Shown piece after piece: positions 23,035 to 33,224 of a DNA stretch of 61,350 nt. The stretch lies in assembly GCA_934481445.1 (NCBI GenBank), contig CAKSPC010000008.1, forward strand, positions 1-61,350, given 5' to 3'. Below the pieces are notes generated by a model, which saw nothing but the letters and a program-made list of their open reading frames with translations, ran no database searches and was not told where the DNA came from. The stretch's first letter is position 1. The number at the start of each line of letters is the position of its first letter. Source of the stretch: an uncultured Oscillospiraceae bacterium (GTDB lineage Bacteria > Bacillota > Clostridia > Oscillospirales > Ruminococcaceae). The position numbers and the translations under genes are program-made.

Positions 23035-25092
23035 ATGTATCTGGCGCTTTATAGAAAATATCGCCCCAAAACTTTCGACGACGTCATCTCGCAGGAGCAT
23101 ATCACCACCACACTTAAAAATCAGATAACCAACGGTACTACCGCCCACGCCTACCTTTTCACGGGCTCACGAGGGACGGGCAAGACCACATGTGCGAAAA
23201 TACTTGCCATGGCGATGAACTGCCGCTCCCCGAGGAACGGAAACCCCTGTCTTGAGTGTGAAAGCTGCCGCGAGATCGCGGACGGCTCCGTCACCGATAT
23301 AGTAGAAATGGACGCCGCCAGCAACAACGGCGTCGACGATGTCCGCGCCCTGCGCGACGAGGTGGCATACACCCCCGTAAGCTGCAAGTACCGCGTGTAT
23401 ATCATCGACGAGGTGCATATGTTGTCGATAAGCGCGTTCAACGCGCTGCTGAAAACGCTGGAGGAGCCGCCGCCCCATGTGAAGTTCATCCTTGCAACAA
23501 CGGAGCTGCACAAAGTCCCCGCGACCATCGTATCGCGGTGTCAGCGCATGGAGTTCCGCCGCATAGATATCCATGACAGCGCGAAGCGCCTGCTGGATGT
23601 TGCGGCAAAGGAGGAAGCAGAGCTGGACGAGGACGCGGCGGAGCTTATTTCCCGCCTTTCCGACGGCGGAATGAGAGATGCGCTGTCCGTGCTTGATCGC
23701 TGCCTTTCTGCGGACGGGCGGATAACCACAGATGTTGTGAGAGAATATGCGGGAGTCGCCGACAACAGGCATCTCTTCCGCTTTACGGATATGATAGCCG
23801 ACGGAGACGCTTCGGGCTGCATCAGCCTGCTGGCAGAGCTGCACGCACGCTCAAAGGATATCGCAAGGATAATCGACGAGCTCAGCATGACTTTCCGCGA
23901 CATTATGCTGCACAAAACCATCCCGAATGCTTCGGGGCTGCTTTCCGCCATGCCCTGCGACCACGCGGAGATAGCAAGGCTTGCGGATAAATTCTTGCTG
24001 GAGGATATACTGCGCTGCCTTACATTGCTGCAGCAGTGCGCCGACAGCATCGGAAAGACAAGGCAGCGCCGCACCGCGGCGGAGATGTGCCTTGTGCGTA
24101 TGTGCCTGAAGCTTTCCGCGCAGGACAACAGCGCCCCCCGCAGAGAAGCTGCGGCTTCTCCCGCGGCCGCGGTTTCGCCCGCAGCGCCCACGCAGGCGCC
24201 TAACGCGTCGGTGAAATTCGTGGAGATACCGCAGGAGAAATTCGAGCCGACCCCGCTTAAAGACCTATCCCCGCAGAGCGCCGCGAACATCAGCAAGATA
24301 CGCGAGCTTCAGGCGGATATGGAAAAGGTGCTGAACGAAAGGGAGAAGCAGAAGCCCGTCCCCGCGTCGGTTCAGACCACCGCGTCCAAGGCGGGAAAGG
24401 ATGTTTTCGCCCCGCCGCCGGTGATGAATTCCACACCCGCAGCGCCGGATAATTTCGACGCTCCCCCGCCGGAAGAACCCCCGGAGGAATACATCCCGCA
24501 GAGGGAATTTGAAACCGCGCCGACCGTGCGCGCCGTTCCCGCAGAGCCTGCAAAGCCCGCCGAGGTAACAAAGCCCATCGAGCCTGCAAAGCCTGTCGAG
24601 GAAGCCGAACACACGGACGAGCCCGAAAACCTTGCCCCTGCGGACAAATCAGCCGAAGCACCCAAGCCCGAGGCAAAGCTCATCGGGCAGGATAAGCCCG
24701 GGGATAATGCCCCCGAGAAAACGGCAGACAAGCCCGAGCCTGCGGAAACAAAGGAACGTGGCGGCATCCGCGACATAACCGCGGAGGAATGGAGCAGCGC
24801 CGTCGAAAAGATATCGGATGTTATGCTTTTCGGCTCAACGGTCCACCGCGACGGCGATACGCTGGTGATAAACGTTGCGACGGCATTCGTTGCAAACAGC
24901 CTTAACGCCAACTCCGAGGAGCGCCGCGAAAAGACCGATGAAATTTGTGAGGCTCTCGGGATAAAGGCTGCGGTACGGTTTGAGTGCCCCGGCGCCAGCA
25001 ATGCTTCCGCGCAGGCGGAAAATGAAAACGAAGAGGTAAAAAAGCTGTTGAAAAAAGCTGAACAGCTTGATATAGAAGTAATTAAAAAGTGA
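23035..25092 (+). CDS. dnaX: DNA polymerase III subunits gamma/tau
   Basis: The 685-residue clamp-loader ATPase starts MYLALYRKYRPKTFDDVISQ. Walker A is GSRGTGKTT (about residue 43). Four zinc-binding Cys lie in MNCRSPRNGNPCLECESC; Walker B is IIDEVHML; sensor 1 is ILATTE; the arginine finger is VSRCQ. Domain III ends near residue 365. A Pro/Ala/Glu-rich linker (about 365-570, many PAKP/EPAKP repeats) and a tau-like C-terminal domain (about 580-685, EEWSSAVEKISDVMLFG) follow. ATG 23035 is preferred over GTG 23029, which touches the AAGGTGG SD. ebfC follows 13 nt downstream. Confidence 0.96.
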   Translation: MYLALYRKYRPKTFDDVISQEHITTTLKNQITNGTTAHAYLFTGSRGTGKTTCAKILAMAMNCRSPRNGNPCLECESCREIADGSVTDIVEMDAASNNGVDDVRALRDEVAYTPVSCKYRVYIIDEVHMLSISAFNALLKTLEEPPPHVKFILATTELHKVPATIVSRCQRMEFRRIDIHDSAKRLLDVAAKEEAELDEDAAELISRLSDGGMRDALSVLDRCLSADGRITTDVVREYAGVADNRHLFRFTDMIADGDASGCISLLAELHARSKDIARIIDELSMTFRDIMLHKTIPNASGLLSAMPCDHAEIARLADKFLLEDILRCLTLLQQCADSIGKTRQRRTAAEMCLVRMCLKLSAQDNSAPRREAAASPAAAVSPAAPTQAPNASVKFVEIPQEKFEPTPLKDLSPQSAANISKIRELQADMEKVLNEREKQKPVPASVQTTASKAGKDVFAPPPVMNSTPAAPDNFDAPPPEEPPEEYIPQREFETAPTVRAVPAEPAKPAEVTKPIEPAKPVEEAEHTDEPENLAPADKSAEAPKPEAKLIGQDKPGDNAPEKTADKPEPAETKERGGIRDITAEEWSSAVEKISDVMLFGSTVHRDGDTLVINVATAFVANSLNANSEERREKTDEICEALGIKAAVRFECPGASNASAQAENENEEVKKLLKKAEQLDIEVIKK

Positions 25093-25105
25093 AAGGAATT
25101 TTACT

Positions 25106-25453
25106 ATGAAGGCAAGATTACCCAAAGAATATCAGAACGCTACCCCCAACATGAACCAGATGGTGAAGAAAGCGCAGAAGATGCAGGAGGACATCGCCAA
25201 GGTTCAGGAGGAGCTTGAAACAAAGGAGTTCACAAAGCAGGTAGGCGGCGGCGCGCTGGAGCTTGTTATGACAGGCGACAAGCAGCTCAAGTCCGTGACA
25301 CTCAAGCCCGAGGTCGTTGACCCCGAGGACATTGAGATGCTTCAGGACCTCATTATCAGCGGCGTTAATGAGATACTCAAGGAAGTTGACGACTACGGCG
25401 CGTCCGAGATGGAAAAGGTGACCGGCGGCGTTTCCTTCCCCGGATTCATCTGA
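25106..25453 (+). CDS. ebfC: YbaB/EbfC family nucleoid-associated protein
   Basis: The 115-residue protein has the EbfC/YbaB pattern: helical N-terminus NMNQMVKKAQKMQEDIAKVQ, the beta core VGGGALELVMTGDKQLKSVTLKPEVVDPED and the helical end ILKEVDDYGASEMEKVTGG. It binds DNA as a dimer. It has the expected place between dnaX and recR, but comEC is interposed before recR here. An intrinsic terminator follows the stop. Confidence 0.95.
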   Translation: MKARLPKEYQNATPNMNQMVKKAQKMQEDIAKVQEELETKEFTKQVGGGALELVMTGDKQLKSVTLKPEVVDPEDIEMLQDLIISGVNEILKEVDDYGASEMEKVTGGVSFPGFI

Positions 25454-25470
25454 TATAATTCGGAACATAT

Positions 25471-25520
25471 AAGCGGTCTTGCCGCCGAGTTTATCGGTAA
25501 ACGGAAAGGCCGCTTTTTTT
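25471..25520 (+). terminator. Intrinsic terminator between ebfC and comEC
   Basis: AAGCGGTCTT (25471-25480) pairs over 10 bp (one G-T) with AAAGGCCGCTT (25505-25515) around an inner CCGA/TCGG hairpin, followed by seven T. The T run ends 5 nt before the comEC ATG, so comEC can only be reached by read-through or regulated antitermination. Confidence 0.82.
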
Positions 25521-25525
25521 GACCG

Positions 25526-27535
25526 ATGGACAAGAATACAAGGGCTGTGTTTTCACTCCCCGCGGTGAAGGCTGCGTCGTTTCTGCTGGCAGGACTGCTG
25601 ATAGAATATTTTCTGGGATGGGGCATACTTGTTCTCCCCGCGATCGCGGTCATAGTCATTTCGCTGAAAAGATACAAAAAGGCGGTGCTGCCCGCAGCGG
25701 CTTTCCTTGCGGGAATGATGACTATGGGCTTCTGGGTCGGAACTTATATCTCGCCGGTGCTTGATTACGACGGGCAGACGATACGCACGCTCATGCTTAT
25801 ACAGGATGTCGCGGAGGAAACGCAGGATCTTCAGCGGGTCACGGCGCTGGCGGACATAAACGGCTTAAAGGCGGCGGTACGCCTTACGGGAAATTTCATG
25901 GCTGAATCCGGCGATGTTGTTGAGGCGGACGTGAAATACTCCGTGCCCGACGACAGATATAAAGCCGCCGACCTTTCCGAGGAGATATTCCTCTACGGAA
26001 CGGCGGAGAATGTCGCGAAATCTTCGGACGACAGATTTTTCGTCAGCAGGATAATCTATATGGCGCGCCGAAACTGTATTACCCGCGTTAAAAACGCATT
26101 CAGCGGGGACGAGCAGTCGGTGATATGCTCGATGATGTTCGGAGACGACGGCTTTGTTTCGGCGAAAATGCGCGAGGCGCTTTGCGTCAGCGGCGTTACG
26201 CATTACACCGCAGTTTCGGGAACGCATTTCACGATATTCGCCGCGATACTGCTGGAGCTGTTTCTCGACAGGCGGAAGAAAACTTCGTCGGTGATTTCCG
26301 TGCTGATGATACCTATAGGGATGCTGTTTTTCGGGTACTCGCTGTCGGTGCTCCGCTCGGGGATAATGCTTGCGATATACTACGCGGCACCGATCTTCAA
26401 CAGAAGGTCCGAGTGCTTTAATACGCTGTGCGCGGCTGCTTCAGCCATACTGCTGTTTTCGCCGCTGGCAATACTGGACGCGGGATTTCTGATGTCGGTG
26501 CTGGGCGTTTTCGGTGCGGCGGTGGTCGCGCCGCGTATCTGCGGATATCTGTTCGAGATGGTACGCGGGCGGGCGCTCAGAAAAATTGTGCAGGCACTAA
26601 CGGTGTCGTTCTGCGCGACGGTTTGCACGGCACCCGTAAGCATTGGAGTTTTCGGAGGGATATCCCTTGCGGGAATATTCGTTTCCGCCGTGCTTATCCC
26701 GTTTATGATGGCGGGGATGGTGCTGATTTTTCTCTACGGGCTGACCGGGATGGGAATTATCGCTGTTGCGGCTTTTCCGTTTGTGAAAGCGCTCGCGGTG
26801 GTGCCGATGTTCGTTGGGCAGTGCCGCGGGCTGTGGCTTACGATGGACTTCAGGGGCGCGGTGTATATCGCGGTGTTGTCCGCGCTGCTGCTTGCGGCTG
26901 CGGCTTTTATCGGGGATGATTTCGTTGCGTTATGCTGCAGGGCGTTCGCCGTGCTGACGGCGTTTTCGCTGGCGATGCCGCTGTATTCCCGCGCGAACAG
27001 GCACGAGATAAATTTCGCCTGCAACGCGGGCAGCGCCGCTGCGGCGGTATGCGTCGAAAATGAGGCATATGTGCTGATAAGCGGCGGCGGGGTGAATATC
27101 GCGCGAAATGCCGCAGACTGCCTGCGCAGGAACGGCGTGACGCATATACGGTGCATTTCCGCGCCGGACGCCGATCTTGCCGGGGCGATTTCGATAGCGG
27201 AGCTTGCTGAGATATTCGGCGCGGAGAGGATAGTTACATCAAATTTCGCCGCGGGACATTTCGAAACACTGCTGCCCTTGGCGGAGGTGTATGTCGGTGC
27301 GGGGGAGATAGATGTTTCGGGCGCGTCGATAGCTTCGGAAAAAATAAATACGCCCTGCAATGCGGACGTAGTGCTGTATTACGGGCGCTCGGGAAAGATA
27401 ACGGAAAGCGGCTCGGGGACGGCGTTGTATTTCTCGCCCTCGCAGGACGAGCTTCCCGAAAACGGCGTGAACATTTTTTCGGATGGGGACTTTCATATCA
27501 CGCTTGAAAAATACGATACGATAACACTAAAATAA
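25526..27535 (+). CDS. comEC: ComEC/Rec2-family DNA uptake channel protein
   Basis: The 669-residue polytopic protein has N-terminal helices (residues about 10-75), an OB-fold-like extracellular domain (about 80-185) and the competence domain (about 215-480) with FGDDGFVSAKMREALCVSGV, THYTAVSGTHFTIFAAILLE (the ComEC SG[LT]H motif) and LSVLRSGIMLAIYYAAPIF. The soluble C-terminus (about 495-669) is a reduced metallo-beta-lactamase-like remnant without a clear HxHxDH motif, so nuclease activity is doubtful. It should import single-stranded DNA. ATG 25526 has no SD, being directly behind a terminator. Insertion between ebfC and recR is unusual; recR follows 12 nt downstream. Confidence 0.88.
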   Translation: MDKNTRAVFSLPAVKAASFLLAGLLIEYFLGWGILVLPAIAVIVISLKRYKKAVLPAAAFLAGMMTMGFWVGTYISPVLDYDGQTIRTLMLIQDVAEETQDLQRVTALADINGLKAAVRLTGNFMAESGDVVEADVKYSVPDDRYKAADLSEEIFLYGTAENVAKSSDDRFFVSRIIYMARRNCITRVKNAFSGDEQSVICSMMFGDDGFVSAKMREALCVSGVTHYTAVSGTHFTIFAAILLELFLDRRKKTSSVISVLMIPIGMLFFGYSLSVLRSGIMLAIYYAAPIFNRRSECFNTLCAAASAILLFSPLAILDAGFLMSVLGVFGAAVVAPRICGYLFEMVRGRALRKIVQALTVSFCATVCTAPVSIGVFGGISLAGIFVSAVLIPFMMAGMVLIFLYGLTGMGIIAVAAFPFVKALAVVPMFVGQCRGLWLTMDFRGAVYIAVLSALLLAAAAFIGDDFVALCCRAFAVLTAFSLAMPLYSRANRHEINFACNAGSAAAAVCVENEAYVLISGGGVNIARNAADCLRRNGVTHIRCISAPDADLAGAISIAELAEIFGAERIVTSNFAAGHFETLLPLAEVYVGAGEIDVSGASIASEKINTPCNADVVLYYGRSGKITESGSGTALYFSPSQDELPENGVNIFSDGDFHITLEKYDTITLK

Positions 27536-27547
27536 GAGGTTGATTTT

Positions 27548-28144
27548 ATGTCAGAGTTTATTTCCGCGCCGCTGGCGATTGCAGCGGAGCAGTTTGCAAA
27601 GCTTCCCGGGATAGGGATGAAAACCGCGCAGCGGCTTGCGTATTATATGCTCAATCTTCCTGCGGAGGAGGTAGAGGATTTTGCGGAATCCATTGTAAAG
27701 GCGCGGCGCGGGGTGCAGCTGTGCAAATGCTGCCAGAACTTCACCGACCGCGAGATATGCGAGCTTTGCTCGGACGATGAGCGCGACAAGAGCGTTATCT
27801 GCGTGGTGGAGTCGCCGAAGGATGTTTCGGCGTTTGAGCGCGCGGGGGGATACGACGGGGTGTATCATGTGCTTCACGGGCTGCTTTCGCCGATGGATGG
27901 AGTAGCGGCTGAAAATCTGAAAATAAAGGAGCTGCTGGCAAGGCTGGGCGACGCGAAGGAAGTGATCATGGCAACAAATCCCACGGTAGAGGGAGAAGCT
28001 ACGGCGATGTATATCGGGAGGCTTATCAAGCCGATGGGGATAAAGGTGTCGCGGCTGGCGTATGGGCTGCCCGCGGGGTCGGCGTTGGAGTTTGCGGATG
28101 ATGTCACGCTGTTGAAGGCACTGGAGAATAGGAATGAGCTGTGA
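27548..28144 (+). CDS. recR: Recombination mediator protein RecR
   Basis: The 198-residue protein has normal RecR length. The helix-hairpin-helix is FAKLPGIGMKTAQRLAYYML, the zinc finger CKCCQNFTDREICELC, and the Toprim domain ICVVESPKDVSAFERAGGYD with YHVLHGLLSPMDGV; the Walker-like C-terminus is EVIMATNPTVEGEATAMYIG and YGLPAGSALEFADDVTLL. It loads RecA at gaps together with RecO/RecF. It probably shares a transcript with comEC (12-nt gap). A large bidirectional hairpin at 28166-28224 separates it from the convergent trp operon. Confidence 0.96.
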   Translation: MSEFISAPLAIAAEQFAKLPGIGMKTAQRLAYYMLNLPAEEVEDFAESIVKARRGVQLCKCCQNFTDREICELCSDDERDKSVICVVESPKDVSAFERAGGYDGVYHVLHGLLSPMDGVAAENLKIKELLARLGDAKEVIMATNPTVEGEATAMYIGRLIKPMGIKVSRLAYGLPAGSALEFADDVTLLKALENRNEL

Positions 28145-28165
28145 TGTTCAGAATTTGCGGCACCT

Positions 28166-28224
28166 ATACACGCGGTCGAGGGGTGATCTCCCCAATAGGG
28201 GAGACACCCCTCGACCGCGTGTAT
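28166..28224. terminator. 27-bp near-perfect hairpin between recR and trpA (repeat-family member)
   Basis: ATACACGCGGTCGAGGGGTG (28166-28185) pairs perfectly with CACCCCTCGACCGCGTGTAT (28205-28224). Inside it TCTCCCC/GGGGAGA (28187-28204) closes an AATA loop with a single bulged A. It lies between convergent genes, so it can end both transcripts, though no T run follows on either side. Each arm is a copy of the CGACCGCGTGTAT module found elsewhere in the window. Confidence 0.75.
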
Positions 28225-28272
28225 GGGCACCGTAAAGACGAAACGTCGACCGTAATTCTCGCCGCGCCAATC

Positions 28273-29046
28273 TCACCCATGCACCGCGTCAGTCATGCTC
28301 TTAACATAATCATAAATATGCGGAGCCGCATCCTCGCCGTACTGCGCGACCAGCTTCACGATAGCGCTTCCCACGATAACTCCATCCGCCAGCCCCGACA
28401 TCTCCTTTGCCTGCTCGGGCGTACTGATACCAAAGCCTATCGCTGCGGGAACGTGCTCGAACTGCTTTACCGTTTTCATTATTGAAGCCAGGTCGGTCTT
28501 TATCTCGCTGCGCACGCCCGTAACGCCCATCGAAGAAACTATATAAATAAATCCCTCCGCGTCCGCCGCGATGGTCTTTATGCGCTCCTCGCTTGTCGGC
28601 GCGATAAGCGAAATAACAGATACTCCGTACTTCTTCGCGACATTCGCCGCTTCCGCCTTTTCCTCAAACGGAAGATCCGGGCAGATAAGCCCGTCCACGC
28701 CGATGGCTTCGCACCGCGCGAAGAACCTGTCATACCCATACTTGAACACGGGGTTCAGATATGTCATGAACACCAGCGGGATATCCGTTTCCTTGCGTAC
28801 TTTCTCCGCCAGCTCAAATGCGCGGTCGGTGGTCATTCCGTTGGAAAGTGCACGGATGTTCGCTTCCTGAATTACGGGGCCCTCCGCGATGGGGTCGCTG
28901 AACGGAATGCCTATCTCAATGAGATCAGCCCCCGCCTTTATCGCCGCCATTATGTTGTTGAAGCTTGCTTCAAACGTCGGATCTCCCGCGGTAAGGAAGC
29001 CGATAAACGCCTTTTTGTTCTCGAATGCATTCTTTATCTTATTCAT
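28273..29046 (-). CDS. trpA: Tryptophan synthase alpha subunit
   Basis: The 257-residue TIM barrel cleaves indole-3-glycerol phosphate to indole. Motifs: [15 protein letters not shown] (with the catalytic Glu in [21 protein letters not shown]), the second catalytic Asp region [12 protein letters not shown] and phosphate-binding [15 protein letters not shown] and [10 protein letters not shown]. Start ATG 29046 (MNKIKNAFE) overlaps the trpB stop by 8 nt; the longer ORF start is not supported. It is the last gene of the trp operon and partners TrpB. Confidence 0.96.
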   Translation of the reverse strand: MNKIKNAFENKKAFIGFLTAGDPTFEASFNNIMAAIKAGADLIEIGIPFSDPIAEGPVIQEANIRALSNGMTTDRAFELAEKVRKETDIPLVFMTYLNPVFKYGYDRFFARCEAIGVDGLICPDLPFEEKAEAANVAKKYGVSVISLIAPTSEERIKTIAADAEGFIYIVSSMGVTGVRSEIKTDLASIMKTVKQFEHVPAAIGFGISTPEQAKEMSGLADGVIVGSAIVKLVAQYGEDAAPHIYDYVKSMTDAVHG

Positions 29047-30223
29047 GCAGATCCACCCCTCTGTATCTTGCGATAGCCGCAACGTCCTTATCTCCTCTTC
29101 CCGACAGACAGCAGATTATGATGTCGTCCTTGCTCATCGTGGGAGCTATCTTCATCAGATGTGCAACAGCGTGCGCGCTCTCTATCGCGCAGATTATGCC
29201 CTCGGTGCGTGCGATATACTCGAACGCGTTCACCGCTTCGTCGTCGGTGACGGGAACATACTCCGCCCTGCCTATCTCATGAAGATATGCATGCTCGGGG
29301 CCTATTCCGGGGTAATCAAGTCCCGCGGAAATGGAGTAAACGGGTGCAATCTGTCCGTATTCATTCTGGCAGAACAGCGACTTCATCCCATGGAATACAC
29401 CTAGCGTTCCCGTTGCGATAGTCGCCGCGGTTTCGCCTGTGTCAACGCCGCGCCCCGCAGCTTCGCAGCCGATAAGCCTTACGTCCTTATCGTTGATGAA
29501 GTTGTAGAACATACCCATCGCGTTGGAGCCGCCGCCAACGCACGCCATAACTGCGGTAGGCAGCCTGCCCTCTTTCTCGAGGATCTGCTCGCGTGCTTCC
29601 TTGGAGATTACGCTCTGGAAATCGCGCACTATCATCGGGAACGGGTGCGGTCCCATTACCGAGCCGAGGACATACAGCGTGTCGTCCACGCGGGTAGTCC
29701 AGTCGCGCATTGCTTCGTTTACGGCGTCCTTTAAGGTCATTGTGCCGGTTGTTACGGGGTGGACTTTTGCGCCGAGAAGCTCCATGCGATAAACATTCAG
29801 CGCCTGACGTATCGTGTCCTCCTTGCCCATGAATATTTCGCACTCAAGCCCCATCAGCGCCGCTGCGGTCGCTGCCGCAACGCCGTGCTGACCCGCGCCT
29901 GTTTCCGCGATGATACGGGTCTTGCCCATCTTCTTTGCAAGCAGGCACTGACCGAGCACGTTGTTTATCTTGTGCGAGCCTGTGTGGTTCAGATCCTCGC
30001 GCTTGAAATATATCTTTGCGCCGCCGAGGTCCTTTGTCATTTTGTCCGCATAATACAGCAGCGAGGGTCTGCCCGCATATTCGCGGTTGAGCTTGTCCAG
30101 CTCCTCGATGAAGTCCTTGTCGTGGGAGTAGTGCTCGTATGCCTCCTCCAGCTTATGTATCTCGTTCATAAGCGTTTCGGGGATGTACTGCCCGCCGAAA
30201 TCGCCGTATCTTCCTTTAGCCAT
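29039..30223 (-). CDS. trpB: Tryptophan synthase beta subunit
   Basis: The 394-residue PLP enzyme condenses indole with serine. It starts [19 protein letters not shown]. The PLP Lys is in [19 protein letters not shown]; other signatures are [14 protein letters not shown], the PLP phosphate loop [13 protein letters not shown] and [12 protein letters not shown]. It is TrpB1-type length. An AAGGAA SD precedes ATG 30223. The gap to trpF is 17 nt. Confidence 0.97.
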   Translation of the reverse strand: MAKGRYGDFGGQYIPETLMNEIHKLEEAYEHYSHDKDFIEELDKLNREYAGRPSLLYYADKMTKDLGGAKIYFKREDLNHTGSHKINNVLGQCLLAKKMGKTRIIAETGAGQHGVAAATAAALMGLECEIFMGKEDTIRQALNVYRMELLGAKVHPVTTGTMTLKDAVNEAMRDWTTRVDDTLYVLGSVMGPHPFPMIVRDFQSVISKEAREQILEKEGRLPTAVMACVGGGSNAMGMFYNFINDKDVRLIGCEAAGRGVDTGETAATIATGTLGVFHGMKSLFCQNEYGQIAPVYSISAGLDYPGIGPEHAYLHEIGRAEYVPVTDDEAVNAFEYIARTEGIICAIESAHAVAHLMKIAPTMSKDDIIICCLSGRGDKDVAAIARYRGVDLHE

Positions 30224-30240
30224 TGCGATACTTCCTTTCC

Positions 30241-30855
30241 TTAGTTATTGCGTATATTCTTAACTGCTGCGAGAATTTTTTCTCTGTCCTTTAGCCTGTC
30301 CGTTTCTATTCCGCTGCTGAGGTCAACGCCGTAAGGGCGTATCCTCTCCGCCGCTTCCGCGATGTTTTCGGGGGTAAGTCCCCCAGCGAGGAAAAACGGC
30401 TTTCTTATTTGCGACGGGTCAACAAGTGCATGATCGAACATCACGCCCGAGCCCGTGCCGCCGTCCAGCAGGAGAAAATCCACATCAAGTTCATCCGCAC
30501 GGATGATGTCCTCCCGCGAGATCACTTTCACCGCCTTGATAAGCGGCGCGGATGTCAGCTTCCGCAGCCGCGCGATGTACTCGGCGTCCTCGCTTCCGTG
30601 AAGCTGAAGTATATCCGCCGCGCCCTCGTTCGCGAACCTTGCAAATTCCTCCGGCGGAGCGTTCACCGAAACCGCCACGGATTTTATCCGCCCGTCCAGC
30701 CTTGATTTAAGCTGCTTCGCAGCTTCAAGGTCTATGTTGCGGTGGCTCTTCGGAAACATAACTATAAACCCGATGTAATCCGGCAGCGCTTCGTTTACAT
30801 AATCAATGTCGCACCCGCGGAACATCCCGCAGAGTTTTATCTTAACGCCGCTCAC
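30241..30855 (-). CDS. trpF: Phosphoribosylanthranilate isomerase
   Basis: The 204-residue (beta/alpha)8 protein begins [20 protein letters not shown] (general base Cys in KLCGM) and continues with [15 protein letters not shown] and [15 protein letters not shown]. The general acid Asp is in [12 protein letters not shown], and phosphate binding in [13 protein letters not shown] and GVDLSSGIE. Start codon is GTG at 30855, overlapping the trpC stop. Third reaction of the pathway. Confidence 0.94.
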   Translation of the reverse strand: MSGVKIKLCGMFRGCDIDYVNEALPDYIGFIVMFPKSHRNIDLEAAKQLKSRLDGRIKSVAVSVNAPPEEFARFANEGAADILQLHGSEDAEYIARLRKLTSAPLIKAVKVISREDIIRADELDVDFLLLDGGTGSGVMFDHALVDPSQIRKPFFLAGGLTPENIAEAAERIRPYGVDLSSGIETDRLKDREKILAAVKNIRNN

Positions 30856-31637
30856 AGTGCGTGACCTCTCAGGGTATCGAGGGCGGCTTTCTTATCCCGC
30901 TCCCGCATGAGCGTTTCGCCTATCAGCACGGCGTTAACGCCGCCGCGCCGCAGGTTTTCGATATCCTCCGGGGTCTTTATGCCGCTCTCGGATACGAATA
31001 TCTTTTCCGCGGGGACGAGCTTTCTCAGCCGCGCGGAGTTGTTGATATCCACTGTGAAAGTGCGCAGGTCGCGGTTGTTAACGCCGATTATCTCCGCGCC
31101 GCTTTCCAGCGCCATATTCACCTCGGCTTCGTCGTGCGCTTCCACCAGCGCGGAAAGTCCCAGTGAATGCGCGATATCAAGATACTCCTTTAACTGCGCA
31201 GGGGAAAGTATCGCGCAGATAAGCAGCACCGCCGCCGCGCCGAGGGTCTTTGCCTCGTATATCATGTACTCGCTCACCGTGAAATCCTTGCGCAGCACGG
31301 GAATATTCACCGCCGCGCTTATTTCGCGGAGATATGTGTTGCTGCCCCTGAACCAGTACGGCTCCGTAAGGCAGGAGATCGCCGCCGCCCCCGCCGCTTC
31401 GTATTCCCGCGCGATGTCGAGATACGGGAAATCCTCCGCGATGACGCCCTTGGAAGGGGATGCTTTCTTCACCTCGCAGATGAAGCTAAGTTCACTACCC
31501 GCCAGCGCTTTCCTGAACGGAAAGCCCGTGTTCTTGTCCAGCCGCTCCGCCGCCGCGCGCATTTCGGAGAGGGTAACTTCCGCTTCTTGCCCGGCTACGC
31601 GCTGTTTTGTCTTTTCGGCAATTTCTTCAAGGATCAT
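30852..31637 (-). CDS. trpC: Indole-3-glycerol phosphate synthase
   Basis: The 261-residue barrel has the catalytic Lys in [15 protein letters not shown] and a second Lys in [19 protein letters not shown], plus [28 protein letters not shown] and [12 protein letters not shown]. It closes the indole ring. Start ATG 31637 overlaps the trpD stop by 4 nt (ATGA), suggesting coupled translation. Confidence 0.96.
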   Translation of the reverse strand: MILEEIAEKTKQRVAGQEAEVTLSEMRAAAERLDKNTGFPFRKALAGSELSFICEVKKASPSKGVIAEDFPYLDIAREYEAAGAAAISCLTEPYWFRGSNTYLREISAAVNIPVLRKDFTVSEYMIYEAKTLGAAAVLLICAILSPAQLKEYLDIAHSLGLSALVEAHDEAEVNMALESGAEIIGVNNRDLRTFTVDINNSARLRKLVPAEKIFVSESGIKTPEDIENLRRGGVNAVLIGETLMRERDKKAALDTLRGHAL

Positions 31638-32647
31638 TTATCTACCTCGTTGGAGATCTTTATGTATTTCTCGAGGGTGTTCATCGCCGCGCCGCTGTCG
31701 ATAAGCTCCGCCGCGCGCTTTACGCCCTCCTCCATGGTAATTCCAATGCTGAGGTGAAGCGCCGCGCCCGCATTCAGCAGCACTGCATTTCTGCCCGCGC
31801 CCTTTGCGCCGCCGAGGATATCCCTCGCAAGCTTCGCATTCACAGATGGATCGCCGCCCTTCAATTCGGAAATATCATGGCGCTCCAGCCCGAACTGCTC
31901 GGGGGTGATGGTGTACTTCCTGAACTCGCCGTTTTCGAACTCAACAACAGAAGTCGGCGCGCCTACGGATATCTCGTCCAGCCCGTCCTGCCCGTAAACC
32001 GCCATTCCGCGCTTTACGCCAAGCTTCGAGAGCACCCTCGCCATCGGCTCCGCAAGCTCCTCCTTGTATACGCCGAGGAGCTGCACATCCGCGTGCGCGG
32101 GGTTTGTGAGCGGCCCGAGTATGTTGAACACCGTCGGAATGCCGATCTCTTTTCTTACGGGACCAACGTACTTCATCGCGCTGTGGTATCTCTGCGCAAA
32201 CATAAAGCACATACCCACTTCGTCAAGAAGCTTCGCGCAGCCCTCGGGGCTTACGGAAATATTCACGCCCAGCGCTTCAAGGCAGTCCGCCGTGCCGCAC
32301 TTGGAGGACGCCGCGCGGTTGCCGTGCTTCGCTATCCTAACGCCGCCCGCCGCGCATACAAGTCCGGAAATGGTGGAAACGTTGATGGACTGCGCACCGT
32401 CGCCGCCCGTGCCGACTATCTCGGTGATGCTTCCGTTGTAGTTAACTCTCTCGGCACAGTCGCGCATTACATAGGCGCTGGCGGTTATCTCGTCTACGGT
32501 TTCGCCCTTTATATGGAGTGCCGTAAGATACGCTGCGGTCTGCGCCGCAGTTGTTGTGCCTGTCATTATTTCGCGGGTAACTTCCGCGGCCTCGTCGTAG
32601 GTAAGGTTTTCGCCCGCGGATATTTTAATTATAGCATCTTTGATCAT
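31634..32647 (-). CDS. trpD: Anthranilate phosphoribosyltransferase
   Basis: The 337-residue protein has [19 protein letters not shown] (PRPP loop), [21 protein letters not shown] and [23 protein letters not shown] 32647 ([15 protein letters not shown]) is chosen over TTG 32662 because GAGG lies 9 nt upstream and the family normally starts there. It adds phosphoribose to anthranilate. TrpG is a separate gene, not fused. Confidence 0.95.
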   Translation of the reverse strand: MIKDAIIKISAGENLTYDEAAEVTREIMTGTTTAAQTAAYLTALHIKGETVDEITASAYVMRDCAERVNYNGSITEIVGTGGDGAQSINVSTISGLVCAAGGVRIAKHGNRAASSKCGTADCLEALGVNISVSPEGCAKLLDEVGMCFMFAQRYHSAMKYVGPVRKEIGIPTVFNILGPLTNPAHADVQLLGVYKEELAEPMARVLSKLGVKRGMAVYGQDGLDEISVGAPTSVVEFENGEFRKYTITPEQFGLERHDISELKGGDPSVNAKLARDILGGAKGAGRNAVLLNAGAALHLSIGITMEEGVKRAAELIDSGAAMNTLEKYIKISNEVDK

Positions 32648-32651
32648 CTTT

Positions 32652-33224
32652 TTAAACCTCAATTCTTAAAAAATTTTCTGCCATCTGTCTGCCGTGCTGC
32701 GTCAGTATGCTCTCGGGATGGAACTGCACGCCGTATATCGGGTAGTCCTTGTGTTCCACAGCCATTATTTCGCCGTCGTCCGTGCGGGCGGTTATCTTCA
32801 GGCACTCGGGGAAGCCCTCCTCGCTTGCCGCTAGGGAGTGATACCGCGCAACCTCGCAGGTATCGTCCATTCCCTTGAACAACGCGGAATTCGTATCCAG
32901 CCTGGTAACGGATTTCTTTCCGTGCATAAGCTTCTTCGCGTAAGTGACCTCCGCGCCGAACGCTTCGCATATTGCCTGATGTCCGAGGCACACGCCGAGG
33001 ATCGGTATTTTCCCTGCCGCCGCCTTTATAACGTCCTCGCAGACGCCCGCGTCGGCGGGTCTGCCGGGGCCGGGGCTTACGATGATGTGCGAGGGTTTCA
33101 GCGCGAGAATTTCCTCCACCGTAAGTTCGTCGTTTCTTATGACCTTTATATCGGGATCAATGCCGCCGATAAGCTGAAACAGGTTGTAGGAAAAGCTGTC
33201 GTAGTTATCTATCAGAAGTATCAT
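32652..33224 (-). CDS. trpG: Anthranilate synthase glutamine amidotransferase subunit
   Basis: The 190-residue class I amidotransferase starts [15 protein letters not shown]. The oxyanion motif is [14 protein letters not shown], the nucleophile Cys is in [16 protein letters not shown], and the His-Glu pair is in [15 protein letters not shown]. It supplies ammonia to TrpE. Start ATG 33224 overlaps the trpE stop (ATGA). This subunit may also serve para-aminobenzoate synthesis if no pabA exists elsewhere (not visible here). Confidence 0.96.
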   Translation of the reverse strand: MILLIDNYDSFSYNLFQLIGGIDPDIKVIRNDELTVEEILALKPSHIIVSPGPGRPADAGVCEDVIKAAAGKIPILGVCLGHQAICEAFGAEVTYAKKLMHGKKSVTRLDTNSALFKGMDDTCEVARYHSLAASEEGFPECLKITARTDDGEIMAVEHKDYPIYGVQFHPESILTQHGRQMAENFLRIEV

